A DNA stretch of 55,706 bases from Clostridiales bacterium (GCA_015056055.1 SVHC01000020.1:1-55706), one strand, 5' to 3'; positions 9,114 to 17,966 are shown, counted from the first letter of the stretch. Notes: generated by a model from the sequence alone, not told the origin. Made by a program: numbers and translations.

Positions 9114-10157
9114 ATGCATTCCAATCGTTATAGCGGACGATATCGCCGCAAAAAGAGCCTTGGATGGGTGTGGCTTCTGTTAATCACAGCCTGTGTATCC
9201 GGATTCTGCCTTGGTCTGCTCGCAGCGCCTTCTCTCGCTTTTGGCAATGCAGCTTCAGCCTCTGCAGCTCCGTCTGCAGCTCCGTCTGCATCGCCTTCAG
9301 CACCCGTTTCTGCCACCCCGGAACCGGCTGCTGAAAAGCTTTCTCCCGGATACTATTATTCATTTGCGAACTCTCTCAATGTCTATTCGCGTGCTCAGAC
9401 CTCAAGCATGGTTATCGATACACTGCTTCCGGGATGCCTTCTGCAGTTGAAAATCGATCTGGGAGATATGGCTTGTGTTGTTACCGAAAAGGGCGACGTA
9501 GGATTTGTGGAATCGGAATCCCTGCAATTCTATAATCCCAGTTCGCCGAATTTCTGGTTCTATGTACCTGAAACAACTGACAAAGACGGCCTGAAAAACA
9601 CGCTTGTCGATTTGCGCAGCATAGACCCCACCATTCAGACCAACATGATCTTTGCAACCGGACACAATTTCACCGGCGAAGTTCTTTATGACCGTCCGGT
9701 ATGTCTGCTGCAACGCGAAGCTGCCGAACGTCTCTCCCGTGCACAGGAGATTTTTCTGGCAGACGGCTATTGCATCAAGGTGTATGACGCATATCGTCCT
9801 CATTCCGTACAGTATAAGCTTTACGAACTCATCGGAAATAAGCGCTATATTGCCGATCCCGAGAAAGCCTCTGCACATAACTCCGGCTGTGCTGTTGATA
9901 TAACCCTTGTAGATTCCGAAGGACGTGAACTGGAAATGCCCTCCGCCATGCATGTGTTTAACAGCACTGCACACCGCGACAGCAAAGAAATGACCGATGA
10001 AGCCCGCAAGAACATGGACTATATGGCGAATGTCATGCAAAGCGTAGGCTTTGAGGTATACAACTATGAATGGTGGCATTTCTACGAGCCCAATCGCGAG
10101 AACTACGCCGTAACCGATATCGACCTTTCTACGCTTGAAATCATACCCGCATTCTGA
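9114..10157 (+). CDS. VanX-type D-Ala-D-Ala dipeptidase (M15D), membrane-anchored
   Basis: The 347-residue protein has a basic N-terminus and one membrane segment (about 16-38). An Ala/Ser/Pro-rich linker (about 45-75) follows, then an SH3-like stretch (80-140) and a C-terminal M15D peptidase domain. The zinc ligands and catalytic residues are visible: H255 in SAHNSGCAVDIT, D262, and E319 and H322 in EWWHF. Family members hydrolyse D-Ala-D-Ala; because this one is anchored outside the membrane, wall recycling or stem trimming is more likely than vancomycin resistance, and no vanH/vanA genes are adjacent. The ribosome binding site AAAGGAGG is strong. Confidence 0.88.
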   Translation: MHSNRYSGRYRRKKSLGWVWLLLITACVSGFCLGLLAAPSLAFGNAASASAAPSAAPSASPSAPVSATPEPAAEKLSPGYYYSFANSLNVYSRAQTSSMVIDTLLPGCLLQLKIDLGDMACVVTEKGDVGFVESESLQFYNPSSPNFWFYVPETTDKDGLKNTLVDLRSIDPTIQTNMIFATGHNFTGEVLYDRPVCLLQREAAERLSRAQEIFLADGYCIKVYDAYRPHSVQYKLYELIGNKRYIADPEKASAHNSGCAVDITLVDSEGRELEMPSAMHVFNSTAHRDSKEMTDEARKNMDYMANVMQSVGFEVYNYEWWHFYEPNRENYAVTDIDLSTLEIIPAF

Positions 10158-10183
10158 ATGCAGTTTTCCAAAGGAGAATACCA

Positions 10184-10738
10184 ATGAAAAAATATCTGGC
10201 TCTTCTTTCTATCCTTGCGATGCTTTTCTGCTCCGCATGCGCAAATAAAGCAGACACCTCGTCTTCCCAGGAAGCCAACGCTTTCGTTCCCGGTGAAATT
10301 GTTGCTAACGATTTCATCTTTACCTTTGCAGGAACGGAATATCCCCTCGGAAGCGAGGCTGCCGCTCTTATTTCCGCCATCAAAACCGTTTATGGTGCTG
10401 AAATGGATATGAGCGAAGCGCAAAGCTGCATGTTCGCCGGTATGGACAGAGAATATTACAATGACGATCTGGTGCTTGCTACCTATCCTTACGGAAAAAA
10501 TGGCGAGGACATGCTGGAAACGGTTATGGTTTTCTCCCCCGAATATCCTACCGCACGCGGTATCTGCGTCGGTGCTGAACGTGCTCTCGTAGAAAAAACC
10601 TACGGCGAAAATTACACCTTCGACTTCAATCAGATGTTCTATTCCATGAATAGCGAAGAAAACAGCCCCCTGATCGTATTCACGCTGGAAAACGATATCG
10701 TAACCGATTACTACATCTTCCTCAATACGGGGGTATAG
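10184..10738 (+). CDS. Small lipoprotein of unknown function
   Basis: The 184-residue protein has a lipoprotein signal peptide ending in the lipobox CSAC (residues 16-19 of KKYLALLSILAMLFCSAC). The mature domain is acidic, with segments PLGSEAAALISAIKTVYG and YYNDDLVLATYPYG. I do not recognise the family. It lies between the VanX-like and MBOAT genes with gaps of 26 and 6 bp, so it is probably co-transcribed with them and exposed at the same membrane face. An AAAGGAG site precedes the ATG. Confidence 0.75.
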   Translation: MKKYLALLSILAMLFCSACANKADTSSSQEANAFVPGEIVANDFIFTFAGTEYPLGSEAAALISAIKTVYGAEMDMSEAQSCMFAGMDREYYNDDLVLATYPYGKNGEDMLETVMVFSPEYPTARGICVGAERALVEKTYGENYTFDFNQMFYSMNSEENSPLIVFTLENDIVTDYYIFLNTGV

Positions 10739-10744
10739 CCACGC

Positions 10745-12088
10745 ATGGTTTTTGCATCCGTTACGTTTCTTACATTTTTTCTGCCGCTTGCGATTATTCC
10801 CTGTTTTCTGATTCGCTCCACGCGGTTTCAGAATCTCTATCTCGCGCTGGTCAGCCTGCTGTTCTATGCATGGGGTGAACCGGTATATATCCTGCTTCTG
10901 CTTGCAAGCATTTTGGTAAACGATATACTTGCACGCGCAATTGCAAAAGGTGCACACAAAAAACTCCTGACTTCTATGGCCGTTGTTTTTAACATCGGCC
11001 TATTGTTTGTCTTCAAATACGGGAATTTCTGCCTGAATCTGTTCAACTTAGGTGAAATAACCAAAATCGTGCAGCCCATCGGCATTTCATTTTATACGTT
11101 CCAGATTCTCTCCTATGTACTGGATGTTTCCGCAGGACGCGCGGAGCCTGAACGCAGCCGCCTGAATCTGCTTTTGTATATCAGCTTCTTTCCTCAGCTG
11201 ATTGCGGGCCCCATAGTTACCTGGAACGAAATCCGTCCGCAGCTGAATGCCCGCCGCATCACGCTGCACGGTGCAGCGCAGGGACTTTGCATATTTATCC
11301 TCGGCCTTGCGCAGAAGGTTCTTCTGGCCGATTCTGTAGCTCCCATTGCAGATGCCGCCTTTGCCGCCTCCCTCCCTGGACTTCCCCTTGCATGGCTTGG
11401 TGCCATTGCCTATACGCTTCAGCTGTATCTGGATTTTTCCGGCTATTCCATTATGGCAATCGGTCTCGGTCGGATGCTTGGCTTTACTTTCCCTGAAAAT
11501 TTCCGCACTCCGCTGTGCGCGTGGTCGATACAGAACTTCTGGCGCAGATGGCATATTACCCTGACCGGCTGGTTTCGGCAGTATCTGTATTTCCCGCTTG
11601 GCGGCAACCGAAAAGGTACATTTCGCACCTATCGCAATCTGATCATCGTATTTCTTCTTACAGGTTTCTGGCATGGTGCAGCGTGGACATTTGTGGTCTG
11701 GGGAATATGGCACGGCGTTTTCATGCTGCTGGAACGCGCAAAGCTTATCCGCCCCGAGCGTATGCCCCGCATCCTTGCGCATGCATATACCTTGCTCGTC
11801 GTTATTCTGGGCTTTGTCATTTTCCGCGCTGAATCTCTCGGTCACACTGTTTCTTATTTCGCACAGCTTTTTGCGGGTGAATTCTCCGTTGCACCGTTCC
11901 TTGCGCAGCTTTCTCCGTTCCGTATCTGCATGCTCATTCTCTCCGCACTTACCGCGGCCGGAATTTTTAACCGTTTCAAAATGCTGCCCGAATGGATGCT
12001 GTACGTTGTATGCGCAATTCTTACCGCACTGTGCTATATTTCCCTTATAGCGCAGGGCTACCATCCATTCCTGTATTTCCGCTTCTGA
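10745..12088 (+). CDS. MBOAT family O-acyltransferase (AlgI/PatA/DltB-like)
   Basis: A 447-residue polytopic membrane protein. MBOAT enzymes move acyl groups, usually acetyl, across the membrane onto extracellular polymers. The characteristic segments are visible: PIGISFYTFQILSYVLD (111-127), YLDFSGYSIMAIGLGRMLGF (228-247), FWRRWHITLTGWFRQYLYFP (265-284), and the probable catalytic histidine H310 in GFWHGAAWTF. The length and order match AlgI-type acyltransferases. The partner gene follows after 10 bp and encodes a DHHW/AlgJ-like protein, the usual pairing for O-acetylation of an exopolysaccharide or wall polymer. The substrate cannot be read from the sequence. Confidence 0.9.
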   Translation: MVFASVTFLTFFLPLAIIPCFLIRSTRFQNLYLALVSLLFYAWGEPVYILLLLASILVNDILARAIAKGAHKKLLTSMAVVFNIGLLFVFKYGNFCLNLFNLGEITKIVQPIGISFYTFQILSYVLDVSAGRAEPERSRLNLLLYISFFPQLIAGPIVTWNEIRPQLNARRITLHGAAQGLCIFILGLAQKVLLADSVAPIADAAFAASLPGLPLAWLGAIAYTLQLYLDFSGYSIMAIGLGRMLGFTFPENFRTPLCAWSIQNFWRRWHITLTGWFRQYLYFPLGGNRKGTFRTYRNLIIVFLLTGFWHGAAWTFVVWGIWHGVFMLLERAKLIRPERMPRILAHAYTLLVVILGFVIFRAESLGHTVSYFAQLFAGEFSVAPFLAQLSPFRICMLILSALTAAGIFNRFKMLPEWMLYVVCAILTALCYISLIAQGYHPFLYFRF

Positions 12089-12098
12089 GGTGTGCCGT

Positions 12099-13115
12099 AT
12101 GAAAGTAATCCGCATTCTGTTCATTGCAATCATTTTCGCGGCGCTGATTCTTCCGGGAATCGTCATGCTAACGCAAACCAGCGCGCCCGAATCCTTCTCT
12201 GTTTCTGCGGTTGAAGACTGGATCGACGAGGAAATCGGCTTCCGTTCCGCCTTTATTACCGCTTACGGCACAATCTGCGAAAGGCTGTTTCACACCTCCG
12301 GAAACAATCAGGTTCTTATCGGAAAAGATAATATGCTCTTCTATTCCGAAACGATAAACGACTATACCGGCACTTCTCCCATGACCGACGCTGAGATAAC
12401 TGCGCTTGCCGAATCCCTTGCGAGCCTTTCCGAATCGGTCGAAGCGCGCGGCGCACATTTGATCGTTCTGATTGCACCCAATAAAAATACCGTTTACCCC
12501 GAGAATATGCCTTACTACATATCCCGTGGAAACGGCAGTTCCAATCGTGAACGTTTTCACAAGCAGCTGAATGCGCTTTCCGTATGCTACATTGACGCGC
12601 TGCCCCTACTGCAGAACGCAGGTTTTCAGACGTATTATACCACTGATACGCATTGGAATCCGGAAGGTGCACGTCTTGCGTATTGCGCCATAATGGATCA
12701 AATTTCCCAATGGTATCCGGACATAGCTTACAACGACTATGCCGATGCTCCACGAACGGAAAATTCCCATTTCGGCGATCTTGCGAAAATGTACAAACCT
12801 GTGACTTCCTCGCGTGAAGTCACCTCTGTAGTGGATGTAGGTTCCCCTTATCGTTTTGTGCGTCCCATGCGTTCCATGGATGATATGATCATCCGCACAA
12901 CGAGCGAGAACAATCCGCAGCTGAATCTTTTTGTTCTGCGCGATTCCTTCGGCGAGGCTCTGTTCCCCTATCTTGCCTCCAATGCAGGTTCTCTTACCTA
13001 CAGCCGCACCCTTCCCTATGACGACGCGCTTGCACAAAGCGAGGAAGCCAACGTCATCATTCTGGAAATCGTAGAAAGAAACCTGGGAAGCCTTGAAATC
13101 GCCTCCCAGGAGTAA
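12099..13115 (+). CDS. DHHW/AlgJ-like SGNH-fold protein, partner of the MBOAT
   Basis: The 338-residue protein has an N-terminal membrane segment (about 4-22) and an extracellular SGNH-like domain. It contains TTDTHWNPEGA at about 182-192, the DTHW form of the family's DHHW signature, and LRDSFGEAL near residue 275, the likely serine block. Homologues finish the O-acetylation begun by AlgI/PatA-type MBOATs. The ATG at 12099 is preferred over the GTG at 12090 because GAGGTG (12086-12091) lies 7 bases before it. It is the last gene of the plus-strand envelope run and faces the ProX-like gene across 22 bp. I see no clear terminator between them. Confidence 0.82.
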   Translation: MKVIRILFIAIIFAALILPGIVMLTQTSAPESFSVSAVEDWIDEEIGFRSAFITAYGTICERLFHTSGNNQVLIGKDNMLFYSETINDYTGTSPMTDAEITALAESLASLSESVEARGAHLIVLIAPNKNTVYPENMPYYISRGNGSSNRERFHKQLNALSVCYIDALPLLQNAGFQTYYTTDTHWNPEGARLAYCAIMDQISQWYPDIAYNDYADAPRTENSHFGDLAKMYKPVTSSREVTSVVDVGSPYRFVRPMRSMDDMIIRTTSENNPQLNLFVLRDSFGEALFPYLASNAGSLTYSRTLPYDDALAQSEEANVIILEIVERNLGSLEIASQE

Positions 13116-13137
13116 ATCACGTATTCTGCTTTATTTG

Positions 13138-13635
13138 CTAACCGATTTTCACAAATTCCGGATTTCTTCCCAGACCGGACAAATATTCTTTGAAGAACGC
13201 CTCTTTGCTCATTGCGAGCGAAGAGGTGTTTTCACATGGATGAAAAGCCAGCCTTTCGGCTTTCAGCAATTCTTCATCCACAGCAACGCGAACTTCACGT
13301 CCTTCATCAAATAAAAGCCCCATCGGGCTGATTGCGCCCGGCTTTGTATGCATGAATTCCCACAGTTTTTCCTGCGGCGCAAAGCCTAGTCTGGAAACGC
13401 CCAGTTGATGCGATATATCCGACGTACGGAATTCCGCATCCGGGCGCATAATCAGAAGATAAAACAGGCTGTGATTGCGAGGAGCCAGAAACAGGTTCTT
13501 CGGCATCAGGGCATTCAGCTGCTCGGCAGGAATACGGCATTCCTCCATGGTATGCGCTGCCGCATGCTCGATCCATTCAAAAGCAATGCCCATACTGCGG
13601 AGCTGTTCAAATACTGTATCCCGTACGTCAGCCAT
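13138..13635 (-). CDS. ProX-type prolyl-tRNA editing protein
   Basis: A 165-residue free-standing YbaK/INS-like domain. Family members hydrolyse mischarged Ala-tRNA(Pro) or related species. The segment HTMEECRIP near residue 28, NLFLAPRN near 47, RLGFAPQEKL and GAISPMGLLFD are typical of the ProX branch. It overlaps the dnaC-like gene by 8 bp and is the last gene of that minus-strand run. A second, distinct YbaK-type protein is encoded at 48067-48552. Confidence 0.85.
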   Translation of the reverse strand: MADVRDTVFEQLRSMGIAFEWIEHAAAHTMEECRIPAEQLNALMPKNLFLAPRNHSLFYLLIMRPDAEFRTSDISHQLGVSRLGFAPQEKLWEFMHTKPGAISPMGLLFDEGREVRVAVDEELLKAERLAFHPCENTSSLAMSKEAFFKEYLSGLGRNPEFVKIG

Positions 13636-14602
13636 TTTTCGTCCTCAGATCTTTTCCCAGAAATCTCAGATAGCTGCCCTTGTCTCTGTCAAACATACGC
13701 GAGGCAATGCGTTCACCATAGCGTTCCTTTACTTCACTGGGCGTCATATTGGTCGCAATGATGGTTGAAAGTCCGGCATTGGTGCGCTCATTCAGCAGCA
13801 TAAACAGATATTCCACCGTGATGTTTCGCATCATCGGTTCGCTGCCCAAATCGTCAATTGCAAGCAGACCGCACTCCATCATTCTGCGGAACGTATCTTC
13901 ATTTCCACCCGCATGCTTTTCCCGCATCGCCTCAAACATACGATAGGCAGTAACGCGGAATACATCACCGCCGCGCTCCATTACTCGCTGAACCACACAG
14001 TTGAGCAGAAATGTTTTGCCCACGCCCGTTGCTCCATAGAGAACAACCGTCTTTTTCTGATTGTTCGGGAACGAATCCGCAAACTGCTTCAGATAATCAC
14101 GCGCCATGCAATTGTTCTGCCGCTGGGTATAGGGTGTACCGGGAATCGCTTCATCGGGAATAAAATCCTCCCGGAAGGTTTCAAAGCTATCCAGCCCTTT
14201 TGCATCTCCCATCCGTTCGTTCAGAGCGCGCTGGAAACATTCGCAGAAACCGTCTTCCGTAATGCCCTTGTCCTTGCATTTTTCACAGCGGTATTTCAGT
14301 TTGCCGTAATCTGCCGGAAAACCTGCCTTTATCGTACGTTCCTCAATCTCTTTCAAAAGCTGCGCGCCTTCCACGCGCATACGCACAGCCAGCTCCTGCG
14401 CATTTCCGGCATTGTATGCCATTGCGCGGACTGCATCCGTCAAAAGCTGCGCCTGTTTTTCCCAAAGAACGCGAATCTGCGGGTCTGCACGTTCGATTTC
14501 CGCCGCCCGTTCATCCTGCTCCCGTTCCGCCTGTGCACGATACTGGCGGTATTCGTTTTTCAGCTGCTCAATGATTTCCGCTCGCGTCATTGGTTCCACC
14601 AT
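13628..14602 (-). CDS. DnaC/DnaI-like helicase-loader ATPase
   Basis: A 324-residue AAA+ protein of the DnaC/IstB type, expected to load the replicative helicase. An alpha-helical, charged N-terminal region (1-115) ends in a Cys cluster, YRCEKCKDKG...FCECF (about 105-123), resembling the zinc-binding module of DnaI. The ATPase core has Walker A YGATGVGKTF and Walker B LLAIDDLG, then sensor residues in TIIATNM and the arginine region GERIASRMFDR. The start is uncertain: ATG at 14602 or ATG four codons later at 14590. It overlaps the DnaD-like gene by 35 bp at most, a tight functional pairing in Bacillota. Confidence 0.88.
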   Translation of the reverse strand: MVEPMTRAEIIEQLKNEYRQYRAQAEREQDERAAEIERADPQIRVLWEKQAQLLTDAVRAMAYNAGNAQELAVRMRVEGAQLLKEIEERTIKAGFPADYGKLKYRCEKCKDKGITEDGFCECFQRALNERMGDAKGLDSFETFREDFIPDEAIPGTPYTQRQNNCMARDYLKQFADSFPNNQKKTVVLYGATGVGKTFLLNCVVQRVMERGGDVFRVTAYRMFEAMREKHAGGNEDTFRRMMECGLLAIDDLGSEPMMRNITVEYLFMLLNERTNAGLSTIIATNMTPSEVKERYGERIASRMFDRDKGSYLRFLGKDLRTKNG

Positions 14603-16037
14603 CCATCCACATTTTCATCATCGTATCGTCAGCGTAATCCTCATCCCGATATTCACGCTGCGTATAGCTTTTCTCAGCCGCGGTTTTTGCCGCTGTTCCT
14701 GTTGTCTGCGGAGCATTTTCCTGCATAGCTGCTTCCAGCGTTGTAATTCCATTTTTCTGCCAGTTTGTCAAAAGTCTGGTAATATATTTTCTCGGTAGCT
14801 GTGTTCCCTGCGAACGCTCTGCCGCCAGAAGAATGACCTCCATCGGCATCACTGCAAGCCACTTTTCAATCCATTCACGATCAGCCGCTCTTGCATGCCT
14901 GTCATCTCCGTAGGTGCGCATAACGCGCTCTGCCGCCTCCGAAAGCTGATCCATGCGGCGGGTATTCCGCTTCAGCGCTTCAAGGGTAAAAAGCCCCTTT
15001 TGCGCGCACTGTCCGACATATTTTTCCCATGCAGCAAAATCCTGCATACCTTCCCTTGCGCACCGACGCGCAGCCTCGATCAGAGCTTCCTTCTCAAAGC
15101 CCATCCGTTCATATCCCGCATAGGTTTCAATTTGTGCGGGCGGAATCTGCGCCGTGGGCAATCCAAGTTCCGCGCATATTTCCTTCAGCGCATCCACACG
15201 CTGACGGTCTGCCTGAATGTCCGCGCTCACTTTTCCGGAACCGGAATGCCGCTTCAGAATCGCATCCAGATAGGCAAAAGTAGGATTGCGCGAGCTCACG
15301 GTTTCTGCACATGCGGCAAGAATATCGTCATTCGACAACTGCATTGCATGTACCCAGCCATTCGCGAGAGCGATTTCATCAACTGTGGGTTCACGGCGCA
15401 GATTAAACTGGCGAAGTACCAGGCAAGCAGCCTCGTACCCTGCGCCCGTACGCGCAGCATATTCCTTCGCCGTCTCTACCGTAAATACGCCCGCCTTCGC
15501 CCATTCCTGTGCTGTTTTATCCAGGCGCTTGAAAATGCTGTTCATTGAACGCCGCTTTGCATGCGTTTTTGCAATTTCCCCTTCCGTCAGCAGAAGAATT
15601 ACATCAGCCGGCAGTCCATATACCTCCTGCCAATCGGCAATTGTCGTAAAATCGCGCGGCTGAATCACATAATCCATGCCAAACAATGCCTGAAGCTGTG
15701 CATGCAGTTCACGATTCTGTCGCGGAATTTCATCCATGGTGCGATGATAGCAGCCGACAAACTGAAATCTGGGCGGATTGTCGCCAACCTTTCGCCAAAG
15801 TCCCTGACGCTCCCAATAGCTCATCGCGCGCAGAATATCTTCCTCGCCAAGTCCGAGTTCCCGGGCGATTCCTTCCAGCGAGTCACCCGGCGACGGATGA
15901 TGACACTTGAACAGCATATACAAATACACACGCACAAACTCGCCCGGTGCCTGCGGCATATATTCAACTATAAATTCATTTTCCACGGTCGTTGATCCAA
16001 AAAGCACCGTTTCATCCATAAACGAGGCGAACTGCAT
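14568..16037 (-). CDS. DnaD-domain primosomal protein
   Basis: The 489-residue protein is expected to act with the DnaC-like protein in replication initiation or restart. The N-terminal part (about 1-120) looks like a winged-helix dimerisation domain (LEGIARELGLGEEDILRAMSYWERQGLW). Three DnaB_2/DnaD-type C-terminal modules follow: around 135-200 (TIADWQEVYGLPADVILLL), around 315-370 and around 400-450 (IEKWLAVMPMEVILLAAERS). The last 40 residues are charged. The ATG at 16037 is chosen because AAAGGAG lies 7-8 bases before it; the open frame continues upstream through the promoter and over the start of the opposite-strand hydrolase gene, which is not credible coding. Confidence 0.85.
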   Translation of the reverse strand: MQFASFMDETVLFGSTTVENEFIVEYMPQAPGEFVRVYLYMLFKCHHPSPGDSLEGIARELGLGEEDILRAMSYWERQGLWRKVGDNPPRFQFVGCYHRTMDEIPRQNRELHAQLQALFGMDYVIQPRDFTTIADWQEVYGLPADVILLLTEGEIAKTHAKRRSMNSIFKRLDKTAQEWAKAGVFTVETAKEYAARTGAGYEAACLVLRQFNLRREPTVDEIALANGWVHAMQLSNDDILAACAETVSSRNPTFAYLDAILKRHSGSGKVSADIQADRQRVDALKEICAELGLPTAQIPPAQIETYAGYERMGFEKEALIEAARRCAREGMQDFAAWEKYVGQCAQKGLFTLEALKRNTRRMDQLSEAAERVMRTYGDDRHARAADREWIEKWLAVMPMEVILLAAERSQGTQLPRKYITRLLTNWQKNGITTLEAAMQENAPQTTGTAAKTAAEKSYTQREYRDEDYADDTMMKMWMDGGTNDASGNH

Positions 16038-16076
16038 ATGTATCTCCTTTATCCTGCGTAAATCGTCGATATAACT

Positions 16077-16105
16077 ATCATACCACATCCCACATTCTTT
16101 GACAA
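16077..16105 (-). promoter_or_regulatory. Promoter of the dnaD-dnaC-proX run
   Basis: TTGTCA (16100-16105), 17-bp spacer, extended -10 TG-g-TATGAT (16077-16082) on the minus strand. The -35 shares five bases with the -35 of the plus-strand promoter. Confidence 0.75.
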
Positions 16106-16127
16106 CCGCAGGAATATGAAGTATAAT
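16099..16127 (+). promoter_or_regulatory. Promoter of the alpha/beta hydrolase-sirtuin pair
   Basis: Consensus TTGACA (16099-16104), 17-bp spacer, consensus TATAAT (16122-16127). It overlaps the divergent dnaD promoter at the -35. Confidence 0.85.
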
Positions 16128-16176
16128 CAGAAAGAATACTGTATATTGGATTTTGGTCGCGAAAGGGTGATTTCCC

Positions 16177-17103
16177 ATGGTCTGGATTGGCTTTGCGCTT
16201 TTGGCCGTATGTATCCTTCTTTTTCTGATCACATACATCATGTTCCGCATTTTTATCATGCGTGCTAAGAAAAAAGTGAATCCCATGCCGGATTTTGATA
16301 TTTTCACCCGGTATGCCGACCAGATCAAAAGCGCGCAGAACTGGTTTCTTTCGCAAAATCCACAGCCTGTTTCCATCACCTCTTTTGATGGTCTGACATT
16401 GCGCGGACATATTCTTCCGCATCCCGAAGCACGCGGCACCGTAGTCTTTATGCACGGCTATCACGGCACCGGACTGCGCGACTTTTCCTGTGCTCTGCGC
16501 GCATTTTATGATCGCAGGCTCAATATCGTTCTTCCCGATCAGCGTGCAAACGGAGAAAGCGAGGGTACCTATGTTACCTTCGGTACTTCCGAACGATACG
16601 ACTGCCGCGACTGGATTCTGTTTGCGAACCGAACCTTTGGAGATAAACTCCCCGTCGTGCTTGACGGCGTATCTATGGGAGCCGCTACCGTTATGCTCGC
16701 ATGCGCACTGGATCTTCCCTCAAATGTAGTAGGTGCAATCGCAGACTGCGGCTATACTTCGCCCTGTGCCATCGTAAAACACGTACTGAAAAACGGATTA
16801 CACTTTCCCATCTGGCCCTTTCTTCCCATAGCAAACCTTATGTGCCGCATATTCGCCGGTTTTTCCCTGGATACAGCCAACTGTATTCAGGCAGTAAAAA
16901 GCACCCGCATCCCCATTCTCTTTGCGCACGGAGAGGCCGATTCCTTCGTACCGGTCGAGATGGGCACTGCATGCCATGATGCCTGCACCAGCGAAAAGCG
17001 TCTGTTCCTCGTACCTGACGCGGACCACGGCATGAGTTATCTTGTTGCACGCGAAGAGTATGAAGCACTGCTGGACGAATTTATCTTTTCAAGACTTCAG
17101 TAA
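16177..17103 (+). CDS. Membrane-anchored alpha/beta hydrolase
   Basis: A 308-residue protein with one N-terminal membrane segment (about 3-28) and a serine hydrolase domain. The nucleophile elbow is GVSMG with S166; the oxyanion region is FMHGYHG (91-97); the likely acid is Asp in HGEADSFVP and the base His in DADHGMSY. It resembles the YqkD/BEM46-type hydrolases of Bacillota, whose substrates are unknown. AAAGGGTG precedes the ATG. The sirtuin gene follows after 20 bp and is probably co-transcribed. Confidence 0.85.
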   Translation: MVWIGFALLAVCILLFLITYIMFRIFIMRAKKKVNPMPDFDIFTRYADQIKSAQNWFLSQNPQPVSITSFDGLTLRGHILPHPEARGTVVFMHGYHGTGLRDFSCALRAFYDRRLNIVLPDQRANGESEGTYVTFGTSERYDCRDWILFANRTFGDKLPVVLDGVSMGAATVMLACALDLPSNVVGAIADCGYTSPCAIVKHVLKNGLHFPIWPFLPIANLMCRIFAGFSLDTANCIQAVKSTRIPILFAHGEADSFVPVEMGTACHDACTSEKRLFLVPDADHGMSYLVAREEYEALLDEFIFSRLQ

Positions 17104-17123
17104 TTATTTCCGGAGGTGTTACA

Positions 17124-17840
17124 ATGAATGATGCCATCAAAACCCTGAAATCATGGGTAGAATCTTCTGATAACATCGTCTTCTTTGGCGGTGCAGGAGT
17201 CAGTACAGAAAGCGGTATACCCGATTTTCGCAGCGTGGACGGGCTCTATCACCAAACCTACAAATACCCGCCGGAGACCATATTGAGCCATACCTTCTTC
17301 CTGCGCCACACAGCGGATTTCTATGATTTCTATCGCGACAAAATGCTTCCTAAGGGCGTGCAGCCCAATACCGCGCATCTTACACTGGCACGCCTTGAAG
17401 ATGCCGGAAAGCTGCGCGCCGTCGTCACCCAGAATATCGACGGACTTCATCAGGCAGCCGGCTCCAAAAATGTACTTGAACTGCACGGTTCCACCCACCG
17501 CAACTTCTGCATGCGCTGCCATCGTTTTTATTCTGCTGAATACATCGAAAATTCTTCCGGCGTTCCCACATGCGAATGCGGAGGGACCATAAAGCCCGAT
17601 GTTGTGCTTTATGAAGAACCGCTCAATCAGCGCATCTGGCAGGCTTCCGTTTCTGCCATTGCCAATGCGGATATGCTGATTGTCGGCGGAACTTCCCTCA
17701 CTGTTTATCCTGCAGCCGGTCTTGTCGACGCTTACTGCGGCAAAAAGCTTGTGCTTATCAACCGCGATGCAACTGCGATGGATTCCTGCGCCGACCTGAT
17801 CATCCGCGGTTCCATCGGCGAGGTTCTGGGGCATCTGTGA
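17124..17840 (+). CDS. cobB: NAD-dependent protein deacetylase, Sir2 family
   Basis: A 238-residue sirtuin that removes acyl groups from lysines using NAD. The NAD-binding signature GAGVSTESGIPDFRS covers residues 23-37, TQNIDGLH 102-109, and the catalytic histidine is H121 in LELHGS. Four zinc-binding cysteines are C129, C132, C150 and C152. GGTSLTVYP and INRD near the C-terminus complete the Rossmann part. It follows the hydrolase gene. Only a weak long-loop hairpin (arms ACAGTTCC and GGAACTGT, 17840-17905, then T's) separates it from the next gene. Confidence 0.94.
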   Translation: MNDAIKTLKSWVESSDNIVFFGGAGVSTESGIPDFRSVDGLYHQTYKYPPETILSHTFFLRHTADFYDFYRDKMLPKGVQPNTAHLTLARLEDAGKLRAVVTQNIDGLHQAAGSKNVLELHGSTHRNFCMRCHRFYSAEYIENSSGVPTCECGGTIKPDVVLYEEPLNQRIWQASVSAIANADMLIVGGTSLTVYPAAGLVDAYCGKKLVLINRDATAMDSCADLIIRGSIGEVLGHL

Positions 17841-17966
17841 CAGTTCCATGTTTCCGCATAAACTCTGCGTAAATAACCATTTGTTAGCACATTTGCGGGA
17901 ACTGTTTTTGAATCATCCCGTCAAAATAAGCGTAAAAACAAAACAAAACTTGGAGGTCACAATCTT

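Noticed and set aside
9114-10157. Vancomycin resistance cluster based on the VanX-like gene.
   Set aside because: There is no VanH, VanA/B-type ligase or VanRS pair next to it, and the protein is membrane-anchored outside with extra domains.
16038-16439. Upstream extension of the DnaD-like gene over 134 codons.
   Set aside because: It would cover the divergent promoters and the start of the hydrolase gene, while a strong ribosome binding site marks the ATG at 16037.
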